Source: Rossellomorea sp. BNER (lineage in GTDB: Bacteria; Bacillota; Bacilli; Bacillales; Bacillaceae_B). Taken from it: DNA of 64,000 nucleotides. This document shows positions 17,902 to 26,308 of the stretch, in pieces; position 1 is the first letter of the stretch; each line of letters opens with the position of its first letter. A program made the position numbers and the translations under genes. The notes beneath the pieces were generated by a model, which had not been told where the DNA came from, did not search any database, and was given only the letters and a program-made list of their open reading frames with translations. The stretch covers positions 186,001 through 250,000 of the forward strand of contig JANAVG010000007.1 of NCBI GenBank assembly GCA_024213275.1. The letters run 5' to 3'.

Positions 17902-18216
17902 TCACTCCTTACATTCTTCAACATGTTGGATGACTTGATTCAGGATGCCCACAACATGCTCATCGCTATATGTGTAATAACTTATATTTTTTACTTTTCG
18001 ATACTTTACCAATTTTAGTTTCCTTAAGTAACTGAGTTGATGTGAAACCGCTGATTGGGATAATTCTAATACTTCTGTAATATGTCCAACAGAACATTCC
18101 TCTTGAAAAAGTAGATAAAGAAGCTTTATGCGTGTTGGATCCGAGATTGCTTTCAATAACCTCGATGCTTCTTCAACCGTAAATTCCGACAAGAAGCTAT
18201 GTTGTTGTTTTTCCAT
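17902..18216 (-). CDS. czrA: ArsR/SmtB-family metal sensor, CzrA-like
   Basis: A protein of 104 residues with a winged helix (SVGHITEVLELSQSAVSHQLSYLRKLKLV). The C-terminal helix 5 carries Asp85, His87, His98 and Glu101: the D-x-H...H-x-x-H zinc site of CzrA with the last His replaced by Glu. It should repress the operon from the palindrome at 19274-19309 and leave when zinc binds; the Glu may change affinity or metal choice. It shares its start base with the end of czcO, and the czcD ribosome site is inside its 3' end. Family call is firm; the symbol is by similarity and context. Confidence 0.88.
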   Translation of the reverse strand: MEKQQHSFLSEFTVEEASRLLKAISDPTRIKLLYLLFQEECSVGHITEVLELSQSAVSHQLSYLRKLKLVKYRKVKNISYYTYSDEHVVGILNQVIQHVEECKE

Positions 18217-19259
18217 TAAACTCTCTCCCTATTTATATGATTCATTAAAAATTTTGCATCCTCCCCTACTCCTTGAAGGAGTGCAGACCCTCTTCTTGAT
18301 TGCCATGGTAGCCCAAGAAAATATAAACCCCTCACAGGACTAATCCCTTTATCGTGTTGAACATGGCGATTTTGCGTAAAGCAATCCTTGATCCCTAGCC
18401 ACCGATAATCTATCTTAAAACCTGTGGCCCATATAACATTTTGAACTTTCACTGAAGTTCCTTCACTAAATCCAACCGAATCCTTCTCCACTGAATTCAC
18501 TCTTCCCTTTAATGTAATCGATCCATCATGTATTGCTTTTTTTAATTCTTTTCCAAAAATAGGATCACCGTTCTTTTGAATGAGTTTTCCAAACATAGAT
18601 TGATTCGATGCATTAAGTATTCCCACTTTATCAAACCACCAAAAGATACTTTTTCCACCCAGTGAAAGTGGAAGGTATCTCAAGGGCTTGCTTATAGCTA
18701 AATAGGTTTTTAGTTTCCGTGATAGTTCAACAGCAATCTGTGCACCACTATTCCCTCCACCGACCACTAATACATTCCCTTCCTGCAGCTGTATCGGATT
18801 TCGGTACTCGGATGAATGCAATTGAAGGACCTCTTTTGATAGATTTTGTGATACCTCTGGAATCAATTTTTTTTGAAAAGGGCCAGTTGCAACAACAATG
18901 GCCTTCGATTGCAATACACCTACATTCGTAGTGATCGAAAAGATATCCCCTTCTTTCGTTACTTGGATCACTTCACTCTTAAGTTTTATTGGTAAATGAA
19001 ATGTTTCTGCATACCGCTGCAGATATGTCGCAATCTCATCTTTAGTTGGTAGTCCATGGCTTTCACCTACAAAAGGGGATCCTGGAAGTGCATTATACAG
19101 TCTCGGTGTGAACAATTTTAAAGAGTCGTATCTGTTCTTCCAAACCTCTCCTATCTCTGTGCCCTTATCCAGAATAAGAAAATCTTTTTGCTGCTTTAGT
19201 AAATAATATCCCATTGCTAAGCCTGCTTGGCCCGCTCCAATGACGACTACTTCATACAC
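18216..19259 (-). CDS. czcO: FAD/NAD(P) flavoprotein monooxygenase, CzcO-like
   Basis: A protein of 347 residues. GAGQAGLAMGY at the N-terminus is the FAD Rossmann motif, VVGGGNSGAQIA (about 165-176) the NADP motif, and WATGFKIDYRW the C-terminal ATG motif of flavin monooxygenases. It resembles the CzcO protein that accompanies CzcD in Bacillus. Its exact reaction and link to metal resistance are not settled. The GTG at 19259 is preferred, 8 bases after AAAGGTG; a GTG at 19268 is the outer alternative. It leads the operon directly after the 36-bp operator. Confidence 0.87.
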   Translation of the reverse strand: MYEVVVIGAGQAGLAMGYYLLKQQKDFLILDKGTEIGEVWKNRYDSLKLFTPRLYNALPGSPFVGESHGLPTKDEIATYLQRYAETFHLPIKLKSEVIQVTKEGDIFSITTNVGVLQSKAIVVATGPFQKKLIPEVSQNLSKEVLQLHSSEYRNPIQLQEGNVLVVGGGNSGAQIAVELSRKLKTYLAISKPLRYLPLSLGGKSIFWWFDKVGILNASNQSMFGKLIQKNGDPIFGKELKKAIHDGSITLKGRVNSVEKDSVGFSEGTSVKVQNVIWATGFKIDYRWLGIKDCFTQNRHVQHDKGISPVRGLYFLGLPWQSRRGSALLQGVGEDAKFLMNHINRERV

Positions 19260-19273
19260 TAGAATCACACCTT

Positions 19274-19309
19274 TATACTATATATGAACATATGCTCATA
19301 TATAGTATA
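19274..19309. promoter_or_regulatory. CzrA-type operator, 36-bp palindrome
   Basis: Perfect 14-bp arms TATACTATATATGA / TCATATATAGTATA around ACATATGC. The core TATATGAACATATGCTCATA fits the 12-2-12 operator of ArsR/SmtB zinc sensors (TATATGAA-N6-TTCATATA) with one changed base. It lies 15 bp before the czcO start, where bound repressor would block initiation. Confidence 0.85.
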
Positions 19310-19323
19310 CATAATGAAAAAAT

Positions 19324-19349
19324 AAAAAGCACTAGGCACAGTGCTTTTT
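19324..19349. terminator. Bidirectional terminator between bdbC and czcO
   Basis: Perfect 10-bp stem AAAAAGCACT / AGTGCTTTTT with a 6-nt loop, overlapping the bdbC stop codon by two bases. Confidence 0.7.
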
Positions 19350-19776
19350 ATTTACGATTTTTTATCGTTACGATGATCATAAATACGGTTATTAATGTAA
19401 AAGCCGTTAGGGCTAGGAAAGGAATCGTTATAAAACCAAACCAATTAATATATTCAGCATTACACGGCACCCCACTCTTACAAGGCTTGAACCCTCCGAA
19501 ACCCGGAATTTTCTGTTCTAGATAATGCAATAGTGAAATCCCAGCTCCGATCATTGACATCGGCAGTACAAACTTCTTAACAGATGTATCATTCTGGAAT
19601 GTTCCTATTCCAAGGATTAAGGCAAGTGGATACATGAGGATCCGTTGGTACCAACAAAGCTCACAAGGAATATATCCCTTGATTTCACTGAAATACAGGC
19701 TTCCAAGGGTTGCAACCGTTGCCACTAACCAAGCTAGGTACAAGAGATAGGATGGTGAAGATTTTTCTTCGCTCAT
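19348..19776 (-). CDS. bdbC: Disulfide bond formation protein, DsbB/BdbC family
   Basis: A protein of 142 residues with four membrane helices and two cysteine pairs outside the membrane: CELC (followed by WYQR) after helix 1-2 and CKSGVPC before helix 4. These are the quinone-linked and relay cysteines of DsbB-type oxidases. It re-oxidises the partner BdbD, whose stop codon overlaps its ATG (TAATG). The length matches BdbC of Bacillus. Substrates would be exported proteins needing disulfides. Confidence 0.92.
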   Translation of the reverse strand: MSEEKSSPSYLLYLAWLVATVATLGSLYFSEIKGYIPCELCWYQRILMYPLALILGIGTFQNDTSVKKFVLPMSMIGAGISLLHYLEQKIPGFGGFKPCKSGVPCNAEYINWFGFITIPFLALTAFTLITVFMIIVTIKNRK

Positions 19777-20447
19777 TATTTGTTACCTTCTAGCTCTTCA
19801 TCAATGACTTCTTTTATTTTTTCATAATCAAAAGGATCTTCAATGATTGTTCCATTGATCATAATCGTTGGAGTTAGTTCAATATTAAATTCTTTCACTA
19901 ACTCTTCATCTCTATTTACTTGATCCATTGTTGATTGATTTTCCATGTCCTCTTCTAGTGTTTTTAAGTTTATTTCCGGAAATGCCTTTGCAACTTCCAG
20001 GATTTTCTCAGGTGTTACCCATAAAGTATCATGCCCTTCAGGCTGCTCATTAAACAACGCTTTGTGAAAATCCCAATAGGAATCGGGAGCTTGTTTATAA
20101 ACAGACTCAGCAGCAATCGAAGCTAATGTTGATTCCTCCCCATGAAATAGAACATTAATAAATGAAAGCTTCACCTTTCCTGAATCAATATAATCATTTA
20201 CCAACTGAGGATAAACCATTTCTCCCCATGCCTTACAAGAAGGACATTTGAAATCTCCGAACTCGGTTACGGTTACAGGAGCATCCTTCTCCCCTAATGT
20301 AGGCTGTCCTTCAATAGAAGGTTGATTAGCAGTTTTAGTAGTTGTTGTATCATCTTTATTATTACTTATAATGACGACAGCAGCGACAACCACGAGAACT
20401 ACAATGGTTAGAAGCACTACTAATTTCATATTTTTGCTAGACTTCAT
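19776..20447 (-). CDS. bdbD: Membrane-anchored DsbA-like thiol oxidase, BdbD
   Basis: A protein of 223 residues from the ATG at 20447 (AAGGAG, 7 bases). An N-terminal membrane anchor (LVVLLTIVVLVVVAAVVII) leads to a DsbA fold: GDFKCPSCKAW is the CxxC active site and LTPTIMINGTII supplies the cis-proline. It acts on the outer face of the membrane and passes electrons to BdbC, encoded directly after it with one base overlap. A thiol oxidase pair next to the zinc operon is probably chance. Confidence 0.92.
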   Translation of the reverse strand: MKSSKNMKLVVLLTIVVLVVVAAVVIISNNKDDTTTTKTANQPSIEGQPTLGEKDAPVTVTEFGDFKCPSCKAWGEMVYPQLVNDYIDSGKVKLSFINVLFHGEESTLASIAAESVYKQAPDSYWDFHKALFNEQPEGHDTLWVTPEKILEVAKAFPEINLKTLEEDMENQSTMDQVNRDEELVKEFNIELTPTIMINGTIIEDPFDYEKIKEVIDEELEGNK

Positions 20448-20784
20448 TCTTTCACTCCTTAACAAAAGACATTTGAACAAGTTACATGCCTATTTTAGCA
20501 AGAAGACGTGAACATTAAAATAAGCATTTGAATATTAAAAGTGACAATTTTCCGAAGGGTCAGTAGTACAAGGCACATTAATTAAAAAAACGATACATTT
20601 CGGAATCTATGATGATCAATGGTGTTATAACTTAGTAATTGAATCCAACTGAATCATGGTACTATTTAAGATCATTTTTGTTTTAGAGACGGACTCTTTC
20701 GTTTACTGCAATCCTCTTGAATACCTTCACTATCCCAATAAAAGAAACAGGAGAGCCTATTATTGAGATCGACAAAAACATAAA
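20448..20784. other. Intergenic region with a possible coding remnant
   Basis: No complete gene. A plus-strand open stretch at about 20690-20790 (TIPIKETGEPIIEIDK, stop TGA) has no start or ribosome site and may be the tail of a lost gene. Confidence 0.25.
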
Positions 20785-20840
20785 TTGACAAGAATTTATT
20801 CTTCCATTACAATTTATCTATATATTGTTGATATATCAAC
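20785..20840 (+). promoter_or_regulatory. Sigma-A promoter and MarR operator of the marR gene
   Basis: TTGACA (20785-20790), a 17-base spacer and TACAAT (20808-20813) form a near-consensus promoter. The perfect palindrome GTTGATATATCAAC follows at 20827-20840, over the expected start of transcription. The same palindrome lies before the FMN reductase, so the MarR protein probably represses both. Confidence 0.8.
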
Positions 20841-20857
20841 TAAATAAGGTGATATAA

Positions 20858-21289
20858 ATGAAATACGAACCATTAGATAATATTGGAGTCTTTATCCATG
20901 CGGTTGATTTAGAGATTACCAGCTATGTGAATAATCAGTTAGCGGCTTTTCGATTAACTTCTGAGCAAAATTTAATTATGGCGCTTCTTTGGGAACGAGA
21001 AGGAATTTCCCAAAATGAAATTGCCACAAAACTGAACAAGGATAAATCTGGTGTTACTCGGATGCTTTCTACCCTTGAAAAAAAAGGCTACATTCGAAGA
21101 GTCATATGTCCAAATGACCGGCGTTCTGTAGAAGTTTATCTAACGGAAGACGGGAGAAAACTTGGAAATGATGTTATTCCAATCAACCAAAATATCATTC
21201 AGCTTATCAATAAGGGAATGACGAATGAAGAAATAGTGGAATTACGAAGACTTTTATTGAAAGTTCGAGATAATGTAGATCAATCTTAG
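20858..21289 (+). CDS. MarR-family transcriptional regulator
   Basis: A protein of 143 residues with a MarR winged helix: ISQNEIATKLNKDKSGVTRMLSTLEKKGYIRR at about 51-83, then the wing NDRRSVEVYLTEDGRKLG. There is no cysteine in the first helix of the OhrR type, so a ligand sensor is more likely than a peroxide sensor. AAGGTGATA stands before the ATG. The palindromes at 20827 and 21314 indicate self-regulation and control of the downstream flavin reductase, which could remove quinones or azo compounds that act as inducers (inference from similar pairs). Confidence 0.88.
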   Translation: MKYEPLDNIGVFIHAVDLEITSYVNNQLAAFRLTSEQNLIMALLWEREGISQNEIATKLNKDKSGVTRMLSTLEKKGYIRRVICPNDRRSVEVYLTEDGRKLGNDVIPINQNIIQLINKGMTNEEIVELRRLLLKVRDNVDQS

Positions 21290-21313
21290 CTTGATCTGCT
21301 TTAACATGGATTA

Positions 21314-21331
21314 TAGTTGATATATCAACTA
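21314..21331. promoter_or_regulatory. MarR operator before the FMN reductase gene
   Basis: Perfect 18-bp palindrome TAGTTGATATATCAACTA, 30 bp before the start codon. It contains the 14-bp core found before marR, and its half-site TAGTTGA also appears in the operator at 42946-42968. Confidence 0.8.
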
Positions 21332-21360
21332 ATTTTTTAAAATTTTTGGAGGTAGTGTAA

Positions 21361-21906
21361 ATGAAAATTGTTGCTATTGTTGGAAGCATTCGCAAAGATT
21401 CTTATAATCTTAAGCTTGCGAAATACATTCAGAATAATTATAAAGAACGCATGGATATTGAGATTGTCACGATTCATGACCTTCCCCATTATGACCAAGA
21501 TATTGAAATCAATCCACCGGATTCAGTCATTGATTTTAAAAGAAAAGTGGCCGATGCGGATGCTGTTCTTTGGGTAACACCTGAGTTCAATTATTCTATA
21601 CCAGGTGTTTTAAAAAATGCTATTGATTGGTTATCCCGTGTAGAAAAAGTCATGCTTGGCAAACCATCATGGATTATGGGGGCAACAATGGGAACCTTAG
21701 GAACGGTTCGTGCCCAGCAACATCTACGAGACATCTTATTTTGTCCGGGAGTTGGATCTCCACTTTTACCTGGGAATGAAGTGTACATCGGTGCTGTTCA
21801 TGAAAAAATTGATGATACAGGTACTCTTACCCACGAACCGACTATTAAATTTTTAGATATGGTTGTTGAAAACTTTATCAATTGGTTTAACCAGCAACAG
21901 CTTTAA
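21361..21906 (+). CDS. NADPH-dependent FMN reductase (azoreductase/quinone reductase type)
   Basis: A protein of 181 residues with a flavodoxin-like fold. GSIRKDSYNLKLAKYI (9-24) is the FMN phosphate loop and TPEFNYSIPGVLKNAIDWLSR (about 78-98) the second FMN motif of the NADPH_FMN_red family (compare YhdA and ChrR). It transfers electrons from NAD(P)H to FMN and then to quinones, azo dyes or chromate; cytoplasmic. GGAGG lies before the ATG. The MarR palindrome upstream makes it the probable effector gene of the adjacent regulator. Confidence 0.9.
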   Translation: MKIVAIVGSIRKDSYNLKLAKYIQNNYKERMDIEIVTIHDLPHYDQDIEINPPDSVIDFKRKVADADAVLWVTPEFNYSIPGVLKNAIDWLSRVEKVMLGKPSWIMGATMGTLGTVRAQQHLRDILFCPGVGSPLLPGNEVYIGAVHEKIDDTGTLTHEPTIKFLDMVVENFINWFNQQQL

Positions 21907-21911
21907 ATAGA

Positions 21912-21965
21912 TAAAGGGCTGACCCAAAGAGTATTCATACACCTTTGGGTCGCCCTTTACTTTTT
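21912..21965 (+). terminator. Terminator of the marR/FMN reductase unit
   Basis: Stem AAAGGGCTGACCCAAAG / CTTTGGGTCGCCCTTT, then ACTTTTTAC, a few bases after the reductase stop codon. Confidence 0.75.
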
Positions 21966-22043
21966 ACTCTGATTCAGGAACAACCGTGAATCGTTCGTTC
22001 ATTAATTAGAAGTATTTTCTTCCATCTTTTTTAATTTGAGCGA

Positions 22044-22184
22044 TTAAAAGAACGTCTTTATTGTTTCTTTTTGAAGATTACATTCATGGCATTGATATTC
22101 TATTTCCAATGCATCTTCTCTTAATGTGTGTACCGTCTCTTTTTCGCAGCGCTCACAATACCTCTTTTGCTCTATCTCTTCCAT
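22044..22184 (-). CDS. Small two-CxxC (zinc ribbon-like) protein
   Basis: A peptide of 46 residues starting MEEIEQKRYCERCEKETVH, with a second pair in YQCHECNLQKETIK and the end KTFF. The two CxxC pairs about 26 residues apart look like a minimal zinc ribbon. GAGGT lies 9 bases before the ATG. It is not related to the convergent neighbours. Such small zinc-ribbon proteins are common in Bacillus but not characterised. Confidence 0.7.
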   Translation of the reverse strand: MEEIEQKRYCERCEKETVHTLREDALEIEYQCHECNLQKETIKTFF

Positions 22185-22455
22185 CGACAGATTACCTCAC
22201 TTTATATAGTCTTAAAGGTATTTATCCAACTAGTTCAAGATTTAAACTCAATAGATTGATTAGATCGATATATTGCGATTTAAACCGATATCTTCTATTG
22301 CTTGTCCGATACATTTAATTTTAAAACCAACCCACTTTAGTTTTATCATGACTTACTCATAAGAAAAGTATCCGCATTGAACCATTCCCACTTTTTGTAT
22401 AAATGAATGATGGACTGAATATACTACATTTAAAATTAAAGGTGGTATTTTGTTT

Positions 22456-22812
22456 ATGACTAGTCTTTGGTTAAAAATCATTTTATGTCCACTTATCATT
22501 GGAATTTCTTCCTTACTTTTTCCAAACGTTGACTTTGATACATTTTGGCAACCTGTTCTTATTGGTTTGGTACTTGCAGCCGCTGGTTATATGCTAGAAA
22601 AATGGTTACTTGGAAAAAACACAAAAACAATAAGCCTTTTTGCTGATTTTATAGCATCTACATTGATTGTTTATGTCATGTCATTATTTTTGGACGGTGC
22701 AGAAGTGACTTTTCTTGGAGCCATTTTTACTGCCGTTTTATTAACTCTGCCTGAAATCGCGTTACACAATTATTTGGTTAACTCAGGAAGAGCGAGAAAG
22801 ACACACGCCTAA
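22456..22812 (+). CDS. DUF2512 (YndM-like) membrane protein
   Basis: A protein of 118 residues with four hydrophobic helices (LKIILCPLIIGISSLLF, PVLIGLVLAAAGYML, FIASTLIVYVMSLFL, LGAIFTAVLLTLPEIAL) and a basic tail. Length, the four-helix layout and the KTISLFADFIASTLIVY segment fit the DUF2512/YndM family of Bacillus spore-formers, whose role is unknown. The ATG at 22456 follows AAGGTGG; a TTG at 22450 is less likely. It is a single gene with the palindromic element copy 2 30 bp after it. Confidence 0.75.
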   Translation: MTSLWLKIILCPLIIGISSLLFPNVDFDTFWQPVLIGLVLAAAGYMLEKWLLGKNTKTISLFADFIASTLIVYVMSLFLDGAEVTFLGAIFTAVLLTLPEIALHNYLVNSGRARKTHA

Positions 22813-22841
22813 AAATCTTTTTAAGGTTATATTTACTAATT

Positions 22842-22959
22842 GGGTCTGTCCAAAAACCCAGGAGCTAGGAACCACAACTTCCATATATAGAAGAAACCCA
22901 CCAGACATCTTCTATATATGGACAATCATAGTGCTTCCGGACCTCTTTTGGAAAGCCCC
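22842..22959. repeat. About 120-bp imperfect palindromic element, copy 2
   Basis: Outer arms GGGTCTGTCCAAAAACC and TTTTGGAAAGCCC, with inner GGAACCACAACTTC, ATATATAGAAGAAACC and TCTTCTATATATGGACAATCATAG...CTTCCGG. It is placed between convergent genes (DUF2512 and R2lox), where it could terminate both. See copies 1 and 3. Confidence 0.8.
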
Positions 22960-23006
22960 TAATTTTATTTTATTTTCACTCATTATTCTGCAAAACCTGC
23001 AAATGA

Positions 23007-23903
23007 TTAAGAGATCACACCGACTTCCTTTTCTGTCAATCTATAGATGTCTTCTATTTTCTTTCCTCTTGCTCTTGCTAACACTTCCATTCGAATCGAT
23101 AATTGTTTCAAGGAGAAATTCAGTGTTTCTTCTCTAGAAACACCAAAGGTAGTTTCCGGTAAATCTGAACTTTCTTCATTTAATCGAATGGAATAGGGTT
23201 TGAGTTCTTCCATTTTGTTCACAACCAACTCAAAGAGATGATCATGTTCGCTTATAAGCCGTTGAAGAAGAAAAGTTCCATATCCAATATGTCTGGATTC
23301 ATCTTTCTTTAATAATCCTATACCTTTTAGAAGTCCTGGCATGATTCCTACTTTTTCAAGGGATTGATAAAAAGTATAATAGCCTGTTTCCGCCAGAACC
23401 CCCTCCACAAACATATTATAAACAGTAGCAGCTTCAGCAATTGCTTCTGGTGATGCATCATGGATAAGTCGATTCATCGTGTTCGGAAGTAATTCATAGA
23501 AGATCTTTTGATATGTCTCCGTAAGATAAATAGAAAGATCCCCTTTTTCTCCAATAGCGTTTAGAGCAAGTCGGAAAAATTCCGTATGCTTTGCTTCTTC
23601 AAACAAAAACGTGGTTAAGTACATTTCTTCCTCAAGACGTCCTTCTTTAGCAATAGCCATGATGAGCGGGAGTAAATCTAATGTAACCGCCTCTTCTCCT
23701 GCTTGAAATTGAGAAATTAACCGCAGGACCTCATATCTTTGGTCATCAGAAAGGGCTACCCAATCTTTTGCATCTTGTGAAAAATCAATATCTGAAGGGT
23801 TCCAGACCCCAAATTTTTTCGCCTTTTGATAAAGTCTAAAAGGTAAAGAATCTTCATTAATTCCTCTACTACTTGTCGTTAAAATGGTTCGTTTTTTCTC
23901 CAT
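23007..23903 (-). CDS. R2-like ligand-binding oxidase (R2lox)
   Basis: A protein of 298 residues of the ferritin-like superfamily, resembling the small subunit of ribonucleotide reductase. Metal ligands occur in four helices: QAGEEAVTLDLLP (about 68), FEEAKHTEFF (about 103 and 106), MFVEGVLAETGYY (167) and DESRHIGYGT (202 and 205). The Val after GEEA and the Tyr in VYNMF (162) match the pair that forms the valine-tyrosine ether crosslink in known R2lox proteins, which hold a Mn/Fe centre and a bound fatty acid. No nrdA/E partner is near, which supports R2lox over a true reductase subunit. The physiological substrate is unknown. Confidence 0.88.
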   Translation of the reverse strand: MEKKRTILTTSSRGINEDSLPFRLYQKAKKFGVWNPSDIDFSQDAKDWVALSDDQRYEVLRLISQFQAGEEAVTLDLLPLIMAIAKEGRLEEEMYLTTFLFEEAKHTEFFRLALNAIGEKGDLSIYLTETYQKIFYELLPNTMNRLIHDASPEAIAEAATVYNMFVEGVLAETGYYTFYQSLEKVGIMPGLLKGIGLLKKDESRHIGYGTFLLQRLISEHDHLFELVVNKMEELKPYSIRLNEESSDLPETTFGVSREETLNFSLKQLSIRMEVLARARGKKIEDIYRLTEKEVGVIS

Positions 23904-24049
23904 AATACCCTCCTATAGTTGTTTCAAATGCCTACGCATACATGGATATGAGAAAAACATCCAATACATTCCTGAATATAAGAAGGAAAAATGGCGAATG
24001 ATTGGTATCGTTCGTAATTAAAGATTCAAAAACTTAATATAACGTTAGA

Positions 24050-24473
24050 TTAACCCAATTTGCGCACCCTAAAATTATCTTCAAGTAACTCCCAGTTCTG
24101 CGGAAATGGATAACCAAGGACCCAGTAACTAATCCCACGTAAACCATACTCCTTAACCAGATCAAATTTCGCCTGGGCACTACGTGCGTCTTCAAACCAC
24201 ACTTCATGTGTACGTCCTTCTTCATCCACATATCGGTAAAATGGCGATTGAGCTGCCAATTGCAACCCCATATCTTTGTGCTATTTGCCATAAGGTTTCA
24301 CCTGTTCTTACCCTGTGACTTCTCTCAACTGATGGCACCACTAGTGACTGTCCAACAAGTAATCGATTTGGGTCAGGTAACTCGTTTGCATCAACAATTT
24401 GCGAGATATTGGCTCGATAACGATTCGCAATCTGCCATAACGTTTCCCCTCTCTGGATAACATGAATAATCAT
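24050..24473 (-). pseudogene. Deleted LysM-GH18 spore cortex hydrolase (SleL/YaaH-like)
   Basis: The 5' part (24473 on) reads MIIHVIQRGETLWQIANRY, a first LysM repeat, and then RTGETLWQIAQRYGV, half a second LysM repeat. The reading then shifts frame at about 24260 and continues as AAQSPFYRYVDEEGRTHEVWFEDARS and GLRGISYWVLGYPFPQNWELLEDNF, the very C-terminus of a glycoside hydrolase 18 catalytic domain as in SleL/YaaH. About 300 residues, including the whole active site, are missing. So an internal deletion plus a frame change has left a dead remnant of a cortex-fragment N-acetylglucosaminidase. Confidence 0.8.
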
Positions 24474-24654
24474 AAGTACCTCCTAAGAAATAGGTCATAT
24501 GACTACTGTATGCTGCAAATAGACATCATGTATCGTAACGAACATAGTGAAATAGCTAAGTAAGAAATTCACTAATTTAATAAATTAAGTTTAAAAACTG
24601 TTTTTATACAGAAAATACAAAGAGAACTGAATTAAACAGTAAAGGGTGTTTACT

Positions 24655-26292
24655 ATGAGAGTTGCTGAATTACTAGTTAAATGTCTTGAGCATGAAGGTG
24701 TTGAATATATCTTTGGAGTGCCAGGAGAGGAGAACATCGATTTTATGGATGCCCTGTTGGGTTCAAGTATTGAGTTTATCGTGACTAGACATGAAACCAG
24801 TGCGGCATTTATGGCTGGCACATATGGAAGACTCACGGGGAAGCCAGGGGTATGTTTGGCAACATTAGGTCCGGGAGCAACCAATCTTTTAACTGGCGTA
24901 GCCAATGCTAACATGGACCTTAGTCCACTAATTGCTATTACTGGACAAGCGGGTTTAGAGCGTCAACATAAAATCTCTCATCAATATTATGATTTGGTTT
25001 CCATTTATGACCCTGTTACGAAATGGAATACCCAGATAAAAACGGGAGAAATCATTCCTGAAGTGGTTCGAAAAGCCTTTCAAGTGGCTACAAAGGATAA
25101 GCCCGGTGCCACCCATATCGACCTCCCTGAAGATATTGCGGCAATGGAAATGGAAATGGAAGCAACCCCATTAGAAATGATCGAACATTCTTTATCAGAA
25201 GCAGGCGATCAAGTTGTACAACAAGCCGTTAAAATGATTGAACAGGCCAAACATCCTCTTATTTTAGCTGGGAATGGGATCACAAGAGGAAAGGCTTCCG
25301 AGAGTTTGCAGGCACTCGTCGAAAAAACAACTATTCCTGTAGTCCATACTTTTATGGGGAAAGGAGCAATTTCCTGGAAAAATGATCTCAGTTTGCTTAC
25401 AGCAGGATTAGGTGGAAAGGATTATATTACTTGTGGTTTTAACCACTCTGACCTCATTTTAGCTATCGGGTTTGACATTGCGGAATATCCACCAAAGAAC
25501 TGGAATCCTGATGCCGCTACACCGATCCTGCACATTGATACAAAGGAAGCGGAAACTGATGCAAATTATCCAGTGAAATTGAATGTCCTTGGAGATATTA
25601 ATACAAACCTAAGGAAATTAAACGAGTCTCTATCACCAATTGAAAGAAATAATAATTGGGTTGCGAATGTACGTAAAGATGCTCTAGATGAATATGAGCA
25701 ATTTCAAGGAGATGAGAGTTTTCCGATTAAACCCCAGAAGATTGTGTCCGATTTACGTTCCGTGTTAAGTGATGAAGATATCGTCATCTCTGATGTTGGT
25801 GCACATAAAATGTGGATGGGTAGAATGTATCATACAGCTCAACCGAACACTTGTCTGATATCAAATGGATTAGCATCAATGGGCGTTGCCGTACCGGGTG
25901 CGATTGCTGCAAAAATGGTCCATCCAAATCGTCATGTTGTTGCAGTTTGTGGAGATGGTGCTTTTCAAATGACAGGAGCTGAACTTGAAACTGCTAAACG
26001 ATTAAATTTACCGATTATTATTTTATTATGGAGAGATGAAGGCTATGGGTTGATCGAGTGGCATCAACAGAAAAAATTCAAACGTTCTTCCCATATTAAA
26101 TTTGGGAATCCAGACTTTATCCAGCTTGCAAAAGCCTATGAATTTGAAGCCATCCAAATCCAAAAAGGCGGAGATTTAAAGCCAGCTCTAGAAAAGGCTA
26201 TTTCCTTGAATAAACCTGTCTTAATCGATTGCCCAGTTGATTATAGTGAAAACATGAAGTTAACCGAAAAATTAGACGATATTCATTGTTAA
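24655..26292 (+). CDS. Acetolactate synthase-like thiamine diphosphate enzyme
   Basis: A protein of 545 residues from the ATG at 24655 (AAAGGGTG upstream). It has the three domains of the TPP decarboxylase/synthase family: N-terminal PYR domain with Glu47 in VTRHETSAAFMAG, the cofactor-activating residue; a middle domain (KHPLILAGNGITRGKA); and the C-terminal PP domain with GDGAFQMTGAELETA binding Mg-diphosphate. It is usually annotated as acetolactate synthase large subunit, but no regulatory subunit or ilv gene is present, and it is paired with an aldehyde dehydrogenase 16 bp downstream. That suggests a catabolic C-C cleaving or 2-oxoacid reaction whose aldehyde product is oxidised next (inference). 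Confidence 0.85.
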   Translation: MRVAELLVKCLEHEGVEYIFGVPGEENIDFMDALLGSSIEFIVTRHETSAAFMAGTYGRLTGKPGVCLATLGPGATNLLTGVANANMDLSPLIAITGQAGLERQHKISHQYYDLVSIYDPVTKWNTQIKTGEIIPEVVRKAFQVATKDKPGATHIDLPEDIAAMEMEMEATPLEMIEHSLSEAGDQVVQQAVKMIEQAKHPLILAGNGITRGKASESLQALVEKTTIPVVHTFMGKGAISWKNDLSLLTAGLGGKDYITCGFNHSDLILAIGFDIAEYPPKNWNPDAATPILHIDTKEAETDANYPVKLNVLGDINTNLRKLNESLSPIERNNNWVANVRKDALDEYEQFQGDESFPIKPQKIVSDLRSVLSDEDIVISDVGAHKMWMGRMYHTAQPNTCLISNGLASMGVAVPGAIAAKMVHPNRHVVAVCGDGAFQMTGAELETAKRLNLPIIILLWRDEGYGLIEWHQQKKFKRSSHIKFGNPDFIQLAKAYEFEAIQIQKGGDLKPALEKAISLNKPVLIDCPVDYSENMKLTEKLDDIHC

Positions 26293-26308
26293 GATTAGGA
26301 GGGTTAAA

